A DNA stretch of 64,000 nt. It comes from Phenylobacterium sp. J367 (GTDB lineage: Bacteria > Pseudomonadota > Alphaproteobacteria > Caulobacterales > Caulobacteraceae). Below the pieces are notes generated by a model. That model was given only the letters and a program-made list of their open reading frames with translations. It searched no databases and was not told the DNA's origin. Every line of letters starts with the position of its first letter. Position 1 is the stretch's first letter. The stretch spans positions 2,232,001 to 2,296,000 of the forward strand of contig NZ_JAJONA010000001.1 of assembly GCF_024699985.1 (NCBI RefSeq). The letters are read 5' to 3'. Both the position numbers and the translations under genes were made by a program. Positions 1 to 9,081 of the stretch are shown one piece after another.

Positions 1-746
1 GGCCTCGCTGGGCGCTTCGTGCGGCCGGCCGACGGCTGGTTCTTCAGCCTGTCGGGCTCGCGCACCAGCCGGGCGCCGGCCCAGGAGGAGCTGTTCGCCA
101 ACGGCCCGCACCCGGCGACGCGGGCCTATGAGGTGGGCGATGCGAACCTCGACCAGGAGGTCTCGTGGTCGCTGGACGCCACGGCGCACTACGATTCCGA
201 GCGCTGGACGGCCGACCTGCACCTGTTCGCCGTGAGGTACGACGGCTTCATCGACCTGCGTCCCACCGGCGAGGAGGACGAGGAGAGCCACCTGCCGATC
301 TACGCCTATCTGCAGACCGACGCCGACTTCCACGGCTTCGAGGCCGAGGTCTCCTACCGGCTGTGGCAGGAGGGAACGTCGAGCTTCCGCCTGGAAGGCG
401 CGGCCGACTATGTGCGCGGCGACACCGACCTGGGCGCCCCGGCGCGGATCCCGCCCTGGTCGGCGGCCCTGCGCGGCGTGGCCGAGGGGCCCGCTGGAGC
501 GCCAGCCTGGAGGCCCGGCGGGTCGCCGGCCAGGATCGGGTGGCGGACTTCGAGCTGCCGACCGACGGCTACACCCTGCTGAACGCCCAGGTGACGGTGC
601 GTCCGCTGAAGGATCAGGGCTTCAAGGTGTTCCTCGACGCCCGCAACCTGACCGACACCGAGGCCCGCGAGCACGCGAGCTTCCTGAAGGACCTGGCCCC
701 GCTGCCCGGGCGGAATTTCCGGCTGGGCGTGGCGTACAGCTTCTGA
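1..746 (+). CDS. TonB-dependent receptor, C-terminal part (5' partial, frameshifted)
   Basis: This is the last 248 or so residues of an outer-membrane TonB-dependent receptor, a gated beta-barrel that imports siderophores, vitamins or sugars. It opens in frame at base 1, so the plug domain lies outside the window. Alternating hydrophobic strands, the phrase FLDARNLTDTEAREHAS typical of the last strands, and a C-terminal aromatic residue (GVAYSF) support the family. The frame breaks in the G run at 486-489: reading with one extra G turns AEGPAGAP into AEGARWSASLEAR and carries the frame to the TGA at 744. The substrate cannot be told from this part. Confidence 0.85.
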
Positions 747-752
747 GCTGAT

Positions 753-888
753 CCCTCCCCTTCAGGGGAGGGCGGACGGCCGAAGGCCGCCGGGTGGGGG
801 AGTGTCGGCCAGGCGCTGACTCAGCGCTGGAACGCCACTTCCCCACCCTCGCTGCTGCGCAGCGTGTCCCTCCCCTGAAGGGGGAGGG
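753..888. repeat. Composite palindromic intergenic repeat
   Basis: The gap between the receptor and DUF4167 genes is filled by nested inverted repeats. Hairpins built on CCCTCCCC/GGGGAGGG lie at both ends (753-772 and 868-888), and an inner pair GGTGGGGGAG/TTCCCCACC faces it. Similar but not identical elements occur at 6912-7055 and 60813-60993. It probably works as a bidirectional terminator or REP-like element between these convergent genes. That role is inferred. Confidence 0.6.
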
Positions 889-894
889 ATGATC

Positions 895-1884
895 TTACGC
901 CTCTTCGGACTCGTTGGTCGGCGCGCCTTCGCCGGCCTCGAAGGTGCGCGGGGCGCGGCGGCGGCGGGGCTTGCGGGCCCCTTCCTCGTCGGCGGCGGCT
1001 TCGGGCTTGGGTTCGGCGCGGGCCTGCAGGAAGGCCGGAGCGTGGCTCTCGCCGCCCTCGGCGTCGCGCAGCACTGCGGCCGGCCGTTCGGCCGGCCGGT
1101 CCTCGCCGAGCGGGGCCTGGGCCAGGGGCGCCTGGGCCTGCGGCTCGACCACGGCCAGCGGATCGCGGCGCTCGTCCCGGGGACGGTCGTCGCGCTCGCC
1201 GCGCGGGCGGTCGCTGCGGTTGCGGTCGTCACGGTCGCGCCAGCGGTCGCGGCGGCCGCCGCCTTCCCGTTCCTCGCGGGGGCGTTCGTCCCGCGGGCGG
1301 TCGTCACGCTCGCCGCGCGGGCGGTCATCGCGCTGGCGGTCGTCGCGGGGACGGTCGTCGCGCTGGCGGTCATCCCGGGCGCGGTCGTCGCGCTGGCGGC
1401 CTTCGTAGCGGTCGCGGTCGCGGGGGCGATCGTCGCGCGGGCGGTCGTCGCGGCGTTCGCCGTCCTGGCTCTCGCGCTCGGCGCGCTCACCGCCCTCGGC
1501 GGCGGCTTCGTCGGCGGCCAGGGCCTGGGCCTGAACGCCTTCGTCCTCGAAGTCGATGTCGTAGCCCGAGGAGAAGGTGTCGCGGCCGAGAATCTCGGAG
1601 GCGGGCCGCTGCGGCTGCATGGCGCGCAGCAGGCGGAAATAGTGTTCGGCGTGCTGGAGGTAGTTCTCGGCGAGCACCCGGTCGCCGGCCGAGCCGGCGT
1701 CGCGCGCCAGCTGCTGGTACTTCTCGAAGACGTGCTGCGCGTTGCCGCGGACCTTCACGCCCTCGGGGCCGTTGGAATCGAACGCCCGGTTGGCGTTCTG
1801 CTGCGGCTTGCCCCCGCCGCCGCTGCCGCCGCCGCCGCCGCGATTGCGGCCGCGCTGACGCTTCATACCCTTGAAATCTCTCAT
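895..1884 (-). CDS. DUF4167 domain protein with arginine/aspartate-rich tail
   Basis: A 329-residue protein whose N-terminal third (about residues 40-100: NAQHVFEKYQQLARDAGSAG and the helix after it) is the DUF4167 domain, found next to prmC in many alphaproteobacteria. The function is unknown, though it is often suspected of binding RNA. Residues 1-25 are basic and glycine-rich. The middle (bases about 1160-1490) is a low-complexity run of DDRPRD, DDRQRD and GERDDRP units, followed by a basic C-terminus. Start: ATG at 1884; an internal ATG at 1866 (MKRQRG) with AAGGG just upstream is possible. It lies 250 bp downstream of prmC on the same strand. Confidence 0.85.
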   Translation of the reverse strand: MRDFKGMKRQRGRNRGGGGGSGGGGKPQQNANRAFDSNGPEGVKVRGNAQHVFEKYQQLARDAGSAGDRVLAENYLQHAEHYFRLLRAMQPQRPASEILGRDTFSSGYDIDFEDEGVQAQALAADEAAAEGGERAERESQDGERRDDRPRDDRPRDRDRYEGRQRDDRARDDRQRDDRPRDDRQRDDRPRGERDDRPRDERPREEREGGGRRDRWRDRDDRNRSDRPRGERDDRPRDERRDPLAVVEPQAQAPLAQAPLGEDRPAERPAAVLRDAEGGESHAPAFLQARAEPKPEAAADEEGARKPRRRRAPRTFEAGEGAPTNESEEA

Positions 1885-2135
1885 TATTCGATAACCGTGG
1901 CTCTGTTCCTGAGCGGCCCTGAGGCGGCCTCTGCGCTTGCCTTCAGCGGGATCGGGCGGTCACGCCCGGCTGGAATGTTGAAGACGCTTAAGTTCCCCGT
2001 CTTCCGCCCGGAAGCTCTTCAGCGAGAGGCTCTGGTGAGAAAGCGTCGCGCCTGCCGGGACGGCGTGCATCCTCGCAAGAGGACACTTGTGTCTAGCCGG
2101 CTTTTTTCGGTGGAGACGTTACCTGATGTAGCGAC

Positions 2136-3006
2136 TCAAGCGCCCGTTTCCAAGGGGTTTTTCATCCCTGCGACAACCCGGTGCCGGTCGCCCAGGTCCT
2201 TGATGGTCCGCACGTTGAAGGCGCCGGCCTCGCGGAACAGGCCTTCCACGGCGTCCTTCTGGTCGTAGCCGATCTCCACGGCGAAGAGGCCCCCGGGCTT
2301 CAGCAGGCGGAGGATCTCGGGCGCCAGGCGCCGGTAGGCGTCCAGGCCGTCGGCGCCGCCGTCCAGCGCCAGCCTCGGCTCCCCAGTCGCGGACCTCGGG
2401 CTCCAGGGTCTCGATCACCTCGGCGGCGATGTAGGGCGGGTTGGAGACGACGACGTCGTAGCTGTCGCCCGCCAGACCCTCGCCCCAGTCCCCGCGCAGC
2501 AGGGCGACGCGGTTCGCGAGCCCCAGGTGGGCGGCGTTGTCGCGCGCGACGGCGAGCGCCTCCTCGGAGACGTCGACCCCCAGGCCCTTGGCCGCCGGCC
2601 GCTCGGCGAGGATGGCCAGCAGGATGGCGCCGGAGCCGACGCCGAGGTCGAGGATCGAGAACCGCTGGTGCTCGGTGGTGGCCTTCAGCACCTCGTCGAC
2701 GATCACCTCGGTGTCCGACCGGGGCGTGAGCACGTCCCGGTTCACGTTGAGCATGATCTTCCAGAAGCCCTTGCGGCCGAGGATCTGGCTGACCGGCTCC
2801 CGCCGCACCCGGCGGGCGAGGTATTCGGCGAGCGTCGCCTCCTGTTCGGGCGTCAGCGCGCGATAGGGGTCGGTGACGATGTCGGTGCGGGTGGCCTCGG
2901 CGGCGGCCTCCACGAGCAGGCGGGCGTCGATCACCGGGCCGGCGAGGCCGGCGGCCTCCAGGGTCTTCTTGGCCTGGGTCCAGGCCTGGACGAGGGTCAG
3001 GCTCAT
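2136..3006 (-). CDS. prmC: Peptide chain release factor N5-glutamine methyltransferase (frameshifted)
   Basis: PrmC (HemK) methylates the glutamine of the GGQ motif in release factors, using S-adenosylmethionine. The N-terminal helical domain (about residues 1-85) is followed by a Rossmann methyltransferase with DLGVGSGAILLAIL as motif I and the diagnostic catalytic VVSNPPYI. After EVRDW the frame is lost in the C run at 2383-2386; removing one base gives EPRLALDGG and carries the frame to a TGA at 2136, for 289 residues, a normal length. The ATG overlaps the TGA of the MOSC gene (ATGA), so the two are probably co-translated. Its usual partner prfA is 4 kb away. Confidence 0.9.
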
Positions 3007-3797
3007 GCCAGGGCCTCCACCTGGGGTTCGACCTCCGGCTGGGTGGCGGCGTCGCCGACGCCGATGCGGCCGGCGGAGGTCACGTGGAGGTAGATGCCGC
3101 AGTTCATGTGGCCGTAGTTGTCGAACAGCGCCTTGACCACGTCGGCGTCGCGCTCGGCGGTGGTCGGGTTCACGTGGGTGGCGGCGCAGCGGACGATCGG
3201 CTTGAACACCTCGGCCTGGGCGAAGCCCACCATCATCCGGCGGCCGGTCCAGTCGTTCTCCGCCCAGGCCGGCCAGCCCTCGACGTAAAGGTTGGCGCGG
3301 AAGCGCAGGGGGTCGAGCTCGACGCCCATCTTCGCCGAGAGGTCGCGGACGCTGGCCAGGTTGACGATGGAGAGCTGGCCCCTGGGATGGTCGGTGAAAC
3401 GGTGCTGGTCGGGCGCCCTCACCACCCTGAGCGGGCCGCGCAGGTCGTCCTCGGGCAGGAGCGCGGTCAGCCAGGCGGCGAAGGCGTCGCGGCCCGCCTC
3501 ATCGGAGAGCGCCCCGGCGAAGGGCGGGCGGCCGTCGGCGTGGGCGTGGAGCATGCCGGTGGCGTCGTCCAGCCGGGTGCGCGCGGCCGCCACCCTGGCG
3601 ATCGACATCAGAACGGTGAACTTCTGCTTCGGCATGAATCGCCAGTCGGCGGGATCGTAGCCGGACGGCCCGTTTTCCACCGCCCAGAGCCGGTCGAAGG
3701 GCAGGCCCTGGCCGGGTTCCACGTCGATGTGCGTCAGGCTCTCCGGCGTGAAGCCCTTCACGGGATGGCGGAAGATCGCGGCCACTTGTCCGGTCAT
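3003..3797 (-). CDS. MOSC domain protein (YcbX/mARC-like)
   Basis: A 264-residue protein with the MOSC N-terminal beta-barrel region (GQVAAIFRHPVKGFTPESL) and a C-terminal MOSC domain containing RFRANLYVEG, GRRMMVGFAQ and PIVRCAATHVNPTT. The conserved cysteine of VRCAAT is the expected molybdenum ligand in the YcbX/mARC type, which reduces N-hydroxylated compounds. No ferredoxin domain is attached, so an electron donor must come from elsewhere. Start: ATG at 3797; longer readings upstream lose the family pattern. It overlaps prmC by 4 bp, and its start lies 100 bp from the divergent YihY-type gene. Confidence 0.85.
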   Translation of the reverse strand: MTGQVAAIFRHPVKGFTPESLTHIDVEPGQGLPFDRLWAVENGPSGYDPADWRFMPKQKFTVLMSIARVAAARTRLDDATGMLHAHADGRPPFAGALSDEAGRDAFAAWLTALLPEDDLRGPLRVVRAPDQHRFTDHPRGQLSIVNLASVRDLSAKMGVELDPLRFRANLYVEGWPAWAENDWTGRRMMVGFAQAEVFKPIVRCAATHVNPTTAERDADVVKALFDNYGHMNCGIYLHVTSAGRIGVGDAATQPEVEPQVEALA

Positions 3798-3896
3798 GGA
3801 CGCCTGTTGCCGGAACCGTCCGGCGGCATCAAGGGGAACGAGGCGCTGCGTCACGAGTTCGGTGAAGCTAAGCTTGCGTCGGGAGGAGGAGCTGCC

Positions 3897-5144
3897 TTGG
3901 CGCGCACCGTCCGATCCGACCGTACGCCGCGCCGCGGCGGCCTGACCCGGCTGCTGCTGGGTGCGGCCCCCTGGGTGGGGCTGGCCGCCATGACTGCGCT
4001 GTGGGCCAAGGCCAGCCGCCATCCGCCACCCGGGCTCTCCAACCCCGAGATCGCCGCGCCGGAGCATTTCGAGCACACCGAGCCCGGCCGCGGCCGGCTG
4101 GCCGTCCACCCGCTGCAGATCCCGTGGAAGGGGTGGCGCGACGTGATGTGGCGGGTCTATCGCGAGCTGAACGACGACCGGGTGGCTTTCCTGTCGGCAG
4201 GCGTCACCTTCTACGCCCTGCTGGCGCTGGCGCCGGCGGTCGGCGTGTTCGTCTCGCTCTACGGCCTGATCTCCGACGTGGAGACGGTCTCCAAGCAGCT
4301 CGGACAGCTCGCCGCCTTCGTGCCGCCGGACGTGCTCGCCATCGTCGGCGAGCAGATGACCCGGCTGGCGACCCAGCAGCCGGCCCAGCTCTCCGTGGCC
4401 TTCCTGCTCTCGCTGGTGCTGTCGGGCTGGACGGCGACGCTGGGCGTCCGGGTGCTGGTGGACGCGCTGAACGTCGCCTACGACGAGAAGGAGCGGCGGC
4501 CCTACCTGCTGCGCGCCATCACCATCTACAGCTTCACCTTCGCGGCGATGATGTTCCTGGCCGCGGTCACCGCGCTGCTGGTGGCGACGCCGCTCTGGCT
4601 GGAGGAGATCGGGGCGGGCGAGCTGCTGATCCCGCTCCGCTGGCTGGTGCTCTACGGGCTGGTCGCCGGCGCCTTCGCGATCATCTACCGCTACGGCCCC
4701 TCGCGGCGCTGGGCGCAGTGGCGGTGGGTGCTCGTGGGCGCGGTCCTGGCGGCGGCGGTCTGGATGGGCGGCTCGCTGGGCTATTCCTGGTACGTGAACA
4801 ATGTGGCGCGCTTCCAGATCACCTACGGGTCGCTGGGCGCGATCGTCGGCTTCCTGGTGTGGATCTGGTTCTCGGTCATGGCGCTGCTGCTGGGCGCGGA
4901 GATCAACGCCGAGATCGAGCACCAGACGGCGCTCGACACCACCATCGGCGAGCCCAAGCCCATGGGGACCCGCGGCGCGGTGGTGGCCGACAGCGTGGGC
5001 CTGGCGTTCGTCGGCGTGCGCAAGGGCGTCGGCATCCTCTGGGGCACCACGCGGCGGCAGGTGAACAACCTGATGGGCCGCAGCGACCGCAACCCACCGC
5101 CGCTGCCGACCCTGCCGCCGCCCCCGCCCCGCAACCCGCGCTAA
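3897..5144 (+). CDS. YihY/BrkB family inner-membrane protein
   Basis: A 415-residue membrane protein of the YihY/virulence factor BrkB family (once misnamed RNase BN); no member has a firmly proven function. Family signs are DRVAFLSAGVTFYALLALAP near residues 95-115, about six hydrophobic segments (for example VAFLLSLVLSGWTATLG and LGAIVGFLVWIWFSVMALLLG) and GAEINAEIEHQ at the end of the core. The C-terminus is proline-rich and cytosolic. The start is TTG at 3897, chosen because the strong ribosome site GGAGGAGG sits six bases upstream. Its TAA overlaps the TAG of the convergent DJ-1-like gene. Confidence 0.85.
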   Translation: MARTVRSDRTPRRGGLTRLLLGAAPWVGLAAMTALWAKASRHPPPGLSNPEIAAPEHFEHTEPGRGRLAVHPLQIPWKGWRDVMWRVYRELNDDRVAFLSAGVTFYALLALAPAVGVFVSLYGLISDVETVSKQLGQLAAFVPPDVLAIVGEQMTRLATQQPAQLSVAFLLSLVLSGWTATLGVRVLVDALNVAYDEKERRPYLLRAITIYSFTFAAMMFLAAVTALLVATPLWLEEIGAGELLIPLRWLVLYGLVAGAFAIIYRYGPSRRWAQWRWVLVGAVLAAAVWMGGSLGYSWYVNNVARFQITYGSLGAIVGFLVWIWFSVMALLLGAEINAEIEHQTALDTTIGEPKPMGTRGAVVADSVGLAFVGVRKGVGILWGTTRRQVNNLMGRSDRNPPPLPTLPPPPPRNPR

Positions 5145-5818
5145 GCCGCCCGCCAGTCGCCGCTGGCGTGCTCCATGTAGCGGGCGACGGCCTTGCGGGT
5201 GTCCTGGCCGAAGTAGCGCTCGACCACATGCAGTGCGAGGTCGATGCCCGAGGTGAGGCCGCCGGCGGTGGCGATCTTCCCGTTGTCCACGAAGCGGGGG
5301 CCGCGCTGGAGCGAGGTCTTCGGGAACTCCTTCTCGAAGGCGTCGAAGAAGTCGTGGTGGGTGGTGGCCGGCAGGCCGTCGAGCAGGCCGACCCGCCCAA
5401 GCTGGAAGGCGCCCGTGCACACGCTCATGGTGACGTCGGTCCTGGGGCTCATGGCCTTCAGCCAGGCCCGGGTGGCCTCGGTGGACCGCTGGGCCGGGAC
5501 CACGATGACGTTCGGCTCGGGCGCGTCGTCCACGCTGAAGTGCGGCTTCACCAGGAGGCCGCCGGTCATCTTCAGGACGTCGGTGGAGGGGCCGACCGTA
5601 TAGAGCTTGAACGGATGGCGCATGCCCGCGCCTTCGCCCGTCATGGTGTCCTGGAAGACCTCCCAGGGGCCGGCGGTGTCGATGACGTTGGCGCCGTCGC
5701 CGATCAGGAAGGCGACGTTGATGCGCTGGCGGTCGGGCAGGCGGGCGACGGCTTGGGCGATCACCGGGGCGGCGGCGAGCGTGGCGGCCGAGGCGGCGAG
5801 GATCTCGCGTCGGTTCAT
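5141..5818 (-). CDS. Exported DJ-1/PfpI family protein (Tat signal)
   Basis: A 225-residue DJ-1/PfpI (class I glutamine amidotransferase-like) protein. The N-terminus MNRREILAASAATLAAAP reads as a twin-arginine signal peptide (RREIL, then a hydrophobic alanine-rich stretch), so the folded protein is probably exported to the periplasm. The body has VAFLIGDGANVIDTAGPWEV, VVPAQR, and the nucleophile elbow MSVCTGAFQLG, whose cysteine is the expected active residue. GGLTSGIDLALHVV is shared with GlxA-type regulators. ATG at 5818 follows GGGAG. It is divergent from a GlxA-like regulator (123 bp gap), which may control it. Substrate unknown. Confidence 0.85.
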   Translation of the reverse strand: MNRREILAASAATLAAAPVIAQAVARLPDRQRINVAFLIGDGANVIDTAGPWEVFQDTMTGEGAGMRHPFKLYTVGPSTDVLKMTGGLLVKPHFSVDDAPEPNVIVVPAQRSTEATRAWLKAMSPRTDVTMSVCTGAFQLGRVGLLDGLPATTHHDFFDAFEKEFPKTSLQRGPRFVDNGKIATAGGLTSGIDLALHVVERYFGQDTRKAVARYMEHASGDWRAA

Positions 5819-5941
5819 GGGAGGCTCCCTTGGCGGCTGCCCGGAGCTTGCGCGCGGACCGCGCTGGCGTGAACGACGCCGAGCGGTCAAATCCGGCCAA
5901 GACGCTTGCGGCCCGACCGAGCGTAGCCCTAGCGTCGGACC

Positions 5942-6908
5942 ATGACCCACCGCGTCGTCATGCTGGGCTATCCCGACGCCCAGGTGCTGGACATCACTGG
6001 ACCGCTCGAGGTCTTCGCCCGCACCTCGCTGGCTCGCCCAGACCTGGGGCCGGACCGAGCCGGCCTATGCGGTCGAGATGGTCGCCGCCGAGGCCGGGCC
6101 GGTGCGGATGTCGGGCGGGCTGGAGGTCATCGCCGCGCGGTCGTACCGCCAGGTCGACGCCTGTGAAACCCTGTTCGTGGGCGGCGGCATCGGCTGGCAG
6201 GCCGTGGCCGAGGACGCGGAACTGCTGGCCTGGCTTCGGACCATGGCGGGCAGGGTGGAGCGGCTGGGGTCGATCTGCACGGGGGCGCTGGTCCTGGCGG
6301 CGGCCGGCCTGCTGGACGGCCGGGCGGCGACGACCCACTGGTCCTACTGCGAGCGGCTGAGGGCGCTGGCGCCCGGCTGCGCCGTCGAGCCGGACGCGAT
6401 CTTCGTGGAGAGCGGGGGGATCTTCACCTCGGCCGGCGTGACCACCGGCATGGACCTGGCGCTGGAGCTGGTCGAGCGGGACTGGGGCAAGGCCACCGCC
6501 GTCGCCGTGGCGCAGGAACTGGTCATCTACCGCAAGCGGCCGGGCGGGCAGGCGCAGTTCAGCCGTTTCCTGGAGGCCGAGCGGCGCGAGGACGTTTTCG
6601 GCGCCCTGCAGCTCTGGGTGCTGGACCGGCTGGACGAGGACTTGCCGCTGGAGCGGCTGGCCGACGCGGCGGGGATGAGCCCGCGCCATTTCTCCCGCCG
6701 CTTCAAGGCCGAGGTCGGGGCGACGCCCGCCGCCTGGCTGGTGAAGCTGCGCCTGGAGGAGGCGCGGCGGCGGATCGAGGCCGGGACCGGCTCGCTGAAG
6801 GAGGTCGCCCGCACCTGCGGCTTCCACGACGAACAGAACCTGAGGCGGGCGTTCCGGCGGCGCATGGGCGTGCCGCCGCGGGAGTACCAGGCGCGGTTCG
6901 GGGCGTGA
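5942..6908 (+). CDS. GlxA-like AraC-family transcriptional regulator (frameshifted)
   Basis: A regulator of about 322 residues with an N-terminal DJ-1/PfpI-like sensor domain (VVMLGYPDAQVLDITGPLEVF, then GSICTGALVLAAAGLLDG and TSAGVTTGMDLALELVE) and a C-terminal AraC DNA-binding domain with two helix-turn-helix units (LADAAGMSPRHFSRRFKAE and VARTCGFHDEQNLRRAFRR). The frame changes near 6030; restoring two bases (TCGCGCTGG for TCGCTGG) gives the expected ARTSRWLAQTWGRTEPAYAVEM. It is divergent from the exported DJ-1-like protein, whose domain is related to its own sensor domain. The inducer is unknown. Confidence 0.85.
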
Positions 6909-6911
6909 GAA

Positions 6912-7055
6912 CTCTCCCATCTGGAGAGGCCAGCTCGGCCAGTTCCTCCCCCATCGGGGGAGGGGACCGCGAAGCGGTGGAGGGAGTCATTCCCGGCGTC
7001 TGAGCGGACCCCTCAGTCGCCGAAGGCGACAGCTCCCCCGGAGGGGGAGCAACTG
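6912..7055. repeat. Palindromic intergenic repeat region
   Basis: The space between the convergent GlxA-like and prfA genes holds several hairpins, for example CTCCCCC ATC GGGGGAG near 6945-6962 and CTCCCCC GGA GGGGGAG near 7032-7050. It resembles the elements at 753-888 and 60813-60993 in make-up. It probably terminates transcription from both sides; this is inferred. Confidence 0.5.
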
Positions 7056-7059
7056 ACGC

Positions 7060-8133
7060 TTAGGAGAACTCGTCTTCCAGCGCGGCCAGCCGCGCGGCCT
7101 GGTCCTCGGCGATCAGGGGGTTGATGACGTCGTCGAGGGCTTCGCCTTCCATGACCTTGGGCAGGTTGTAGAGCGTCAGGTTGATGCGGTGGTCGGTGAC
7201 CCGCCCCTGCGGGAAGTTGTAGGTGCGGATGCGCTCGGAGCGGTCGCCGGAGCCCACCTGGCTCTTGCGGCTCTCGGCCCGGGAGGCGGCGGCGGCCTCG
7301 CGCTGCTGGTCGTAGAGCTTGACTTGCAGCGCCTTCATGGCGCGGGCCCGGTTCTGGTGCTGCGACTTCTCGGAGCTGGTGACCACGATGCCGGTGGGCA
7401 GGTGGGTGATGCGGACGGCGCTGTCGGTCTTGTTGACGTGCTGGCCGCCGGCCCCGGACGAGCGGTAGGTGTCGATCCGGATGTCCTGGTCGCGGATGTC
7501 GATCTCGATGTCCTCGGGCTCGGGCAGGACGGCGACGGTGGCGGCCGAGGTGTGGATGCGCCCTTGCGCCTCGGTGGCCGGCACGCGCTGGACCCGGTGG
7601 ACGCCGCTCTCGAACTTCAGCCGGCCGAACACGCCGTCGCCGGTGATCGAGGCGACGATCTCCTTGTAGCCGCCGGCGTCGCCCTCGGAGATGCTCTCCA
7701 CCTCCACCCGCCAGCCGTGCTCGGCGGCATAGCGCTGGTACATGCGGAAGAGGTCGCCGGCGAACAGGGCGGCCTCGTCGCCGCCGGTGCCGGCCCGCAC
7801 CTCGAGAATGGCCGAGGCGTTCTCGTCCCGGTCCTTCGGGGCCAGGAGCAGCGCCACCTCATGCTCGAGGGCCGGCAGCCGCGCCTTCAGCGCCTCCAGC
7901 TCGTCGCGGGCCAGCGCGGCCATTTCGGGGTCGCCGGCGGCCATCTCCTCGAGTTCGGGCAGCTCGGCGCGGGCGCGTTCCAGCTCGGCGACGGCGTCGG
8001 CCACCGGCTTCAGCTCGGCGTGCTCCTTGGAGAGCCGGACGATCTCGGCCCCGTCGGCAGCCGCGCCCATGCGCGCCTCGATCTCGCGGAAGCGGTCGAG
8101 CACCTGGTCGAGCCTGGCCTGGGGAAGTCGCAC
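7060..8133 (-). CDS. prfA: Peptide chain release factor 1
   Basis: RF1 ends translation at UAA and UAG. The 357-residue protein has the family layout: N-terminal coiled region, the codon-recognition domain ending in the anticodon-mimic region, and the peptidyl-hydrolysis loop [17 protein letters not shown], whose GGQ glutamine is the target of PrmC. The start is GTG at 8133 ([12 protein letters not shown]). In most relatives prmC follows directly; here four unrelated genes and a repeat lie between them. Confidence 0.97.
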   Translation of the reverse strand: MRLPQARLDQVLDRFREIEARMGAAADGAEIVRLSKEHAELKPVADAVAELERARAELPELEEMAAGDPEMAALARDELEALKARLPALEHEVALLLAPKDRDENASAILEVRAGTGGDEAALFAGDLFRMYQRYAAEHGWRVEVESISEGDAGGYKEIVASITGDGVFGRLKFESGVHRVQRVPATEAQGRIHTSAATVAVLPEPEDIEIDIRDQDIRIDTYRSSGAGGQHVNKTDSAVRITHLPTGIVVTSSEKSQHQNRARAMKALQVKLYDQQREAAAASRAESRKSQVGSGDRSERIRTYNFPQGRVTDHRINLTLYNLPKVMEGEALDDVINPLIAEDQAARLAALEDEFS

Positions 8134-8271
8134 GTCGTGAGCACCTGGGATGAAGGGTCGCTTCTCTAGCGCCCTCAGCGCCGCCTGCCAAACCCAGCCC
8201 GCCGTTTCGGGGGCGGAACGGGAAACGGACCTTGGCCGTTAGGGCGCGGTGACACCCAAGGAGATTCTCAC

Positions 8272-8565
8272 ATGGCTACCGAACGAGTGACCGAGCGTCC
8301 CGACGGCACCACGGAACGCGTGATCGAGCGGGACAGCGGCCCGACCTATGTCGAGCGCAGCGGCGGCGGCATGGGCGGCGTGCTCATCGGGATCGCCGTG
8401 CTGGCCCTGGTGGCGATCGTCGCCTTCTTCCTGCTGACCCAGAGCCGCAACAACGCGATCCGCACCGATGCCGTGTCGAGCGCGGCCTCCAGCGTAGCCG
8501 ACAGCGCCGCCGGCGCGGCGGACGCCGTGGGCGACGCAGCGCGGTCGGTGACCCCGAACCAGTAA
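8272..8565 (+). CDS. Small single-pass membrane protein
   Basis: A 97-residue protein that I cannot assign to a family. The first 40 residues are polar and repetitive (TERVTERPDGTTERVIERD), one membrane segment follows (GVLIGIAVLALVAIVAFFLL, about residues 42-61), and the tail is alanine/serine-rich (AASSVADSAAGAADAVGDAA), suggesting an amphipathic helix. The ribosome site AAGGAG eight bases before ATG 8272 is strong, so the gene is real. It stands alone, divergent from prfA, and is followed by a strong terminator. Confidence 0.75.
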   Translation: MATERVTERPDGTTERVIERDSGPTYVERSGGGMGGVLIGIAVLALVAIVAFFLLTQSRNNAIRTDAVSSAASSVADSAAGAADAVGDAARSVTPNQ

Positions 8566-8611
8566 GCGTAAATCCTCCCCGGCTCCGGCCGGGGAAAGCG
8601 TCCAAAGAAAA

Positions 8612-8640
8612 GGCCCGCCCCGGTCTTGCCGGGGCGGGCC
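8612..8640. terminator. Bidirectional stem-loop terminator
   Basis: A perfect 12-bp stem, GGCCCGCCCCGG / CCGGGGCGGGCC, with loop TCTTG lies between two convergent genes. AAAGAAAA on the left provides a U tract for minus-strand transcripts, and TCGTCTTGT on the right is weakly T-rich for plus-strand transcripts. Confidence 0.8.
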
Positions 8641-8662
8641 TCGTCTTGTCTGGCGGTCAGGC

Positions 8663-8959
8663 TTAGACGCGGACGCCGGAGAGCGGGGCGTTGCCGAACG
8701 CGCCGAGCTTCACGTTGCCGGTCATCTTGTCGCCGTCGACCTTGGCCTCGAACTCGAGGGTCATCGGCATCGGGCTGGTGATCGCCGAGCTCCAGGTGAG
8801 CGTGTCGCCGGCCACCTTGCCGGAAACTTCCTGCGAGCCCATGCGGCCCTCGGTCTTGCCGGTGAAGGTGTCGCCGCTGGTCGTGATCGTCGCGGTCACT
8901 TCCTGCGCGCCCATGGGCGTGTTGATGGTGATCTTCCAGGTGCCGTCGGCGGCGGACAT
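8663..8959 (-). CDS. Conserved small beta-rich hypothetical protein
   Basis: A 98-residue protein with alternating strands (GTWKITINTPMGAQEVTATI, GDTFTGKTEG, LEFEAKVDGDKMTGNVKL) that suggest a small beta-barrel or lipocalin-like fold. It has no signal peptide and I recognise no domain. The start is ATG at 8959, chosen because GGAGGG lies six bases upstream; a longer frame to 9049 has a basic leader without beta character. It is separated from ispG by a short repeat-containing gap and ends beside a shared terminator. Confidence 0.7.
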   Translation of the reverse strand: MSAADGTWKITINTPMGAQEVTATITTSGDTFTGKTEGRMGSQEVSGKVAGDTLTWSSAITSPMPMTLEFEAKVDGDKMTGNVKLGAFGNAPLSGVRV

Positions 8960-9081
8960 ATTCGTCCCTCCCATGAGTGGTGCGACAGCTAACCGCAGGC
9001 GGGTGGCAGGCGCAAGGGTGACGCCAGCGTCAACTTTGCTGATTTCCATCCTTCCGCTTCAGGGGAGGGATGAGCGCGGGA

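Noticed and set aside
1160..1490. Short-period repeats that could be mistaken for a CRISPR array
   Set aside because: The unit is a degenerate coding repeat (Arg/Asp-rich) in frame with DUF4167; there are no constant repeats with unique spacers.
3798..5900. A very long minus-strand open frame continuing upstream of the MOSC gene, antisense to the YihY-type gene
   Set aside because: The translation beyond the MOSC start is low-complexity Arg/Pro/Gly/His without family character; it is a GC-rich shadow of the membrane-protein gene.
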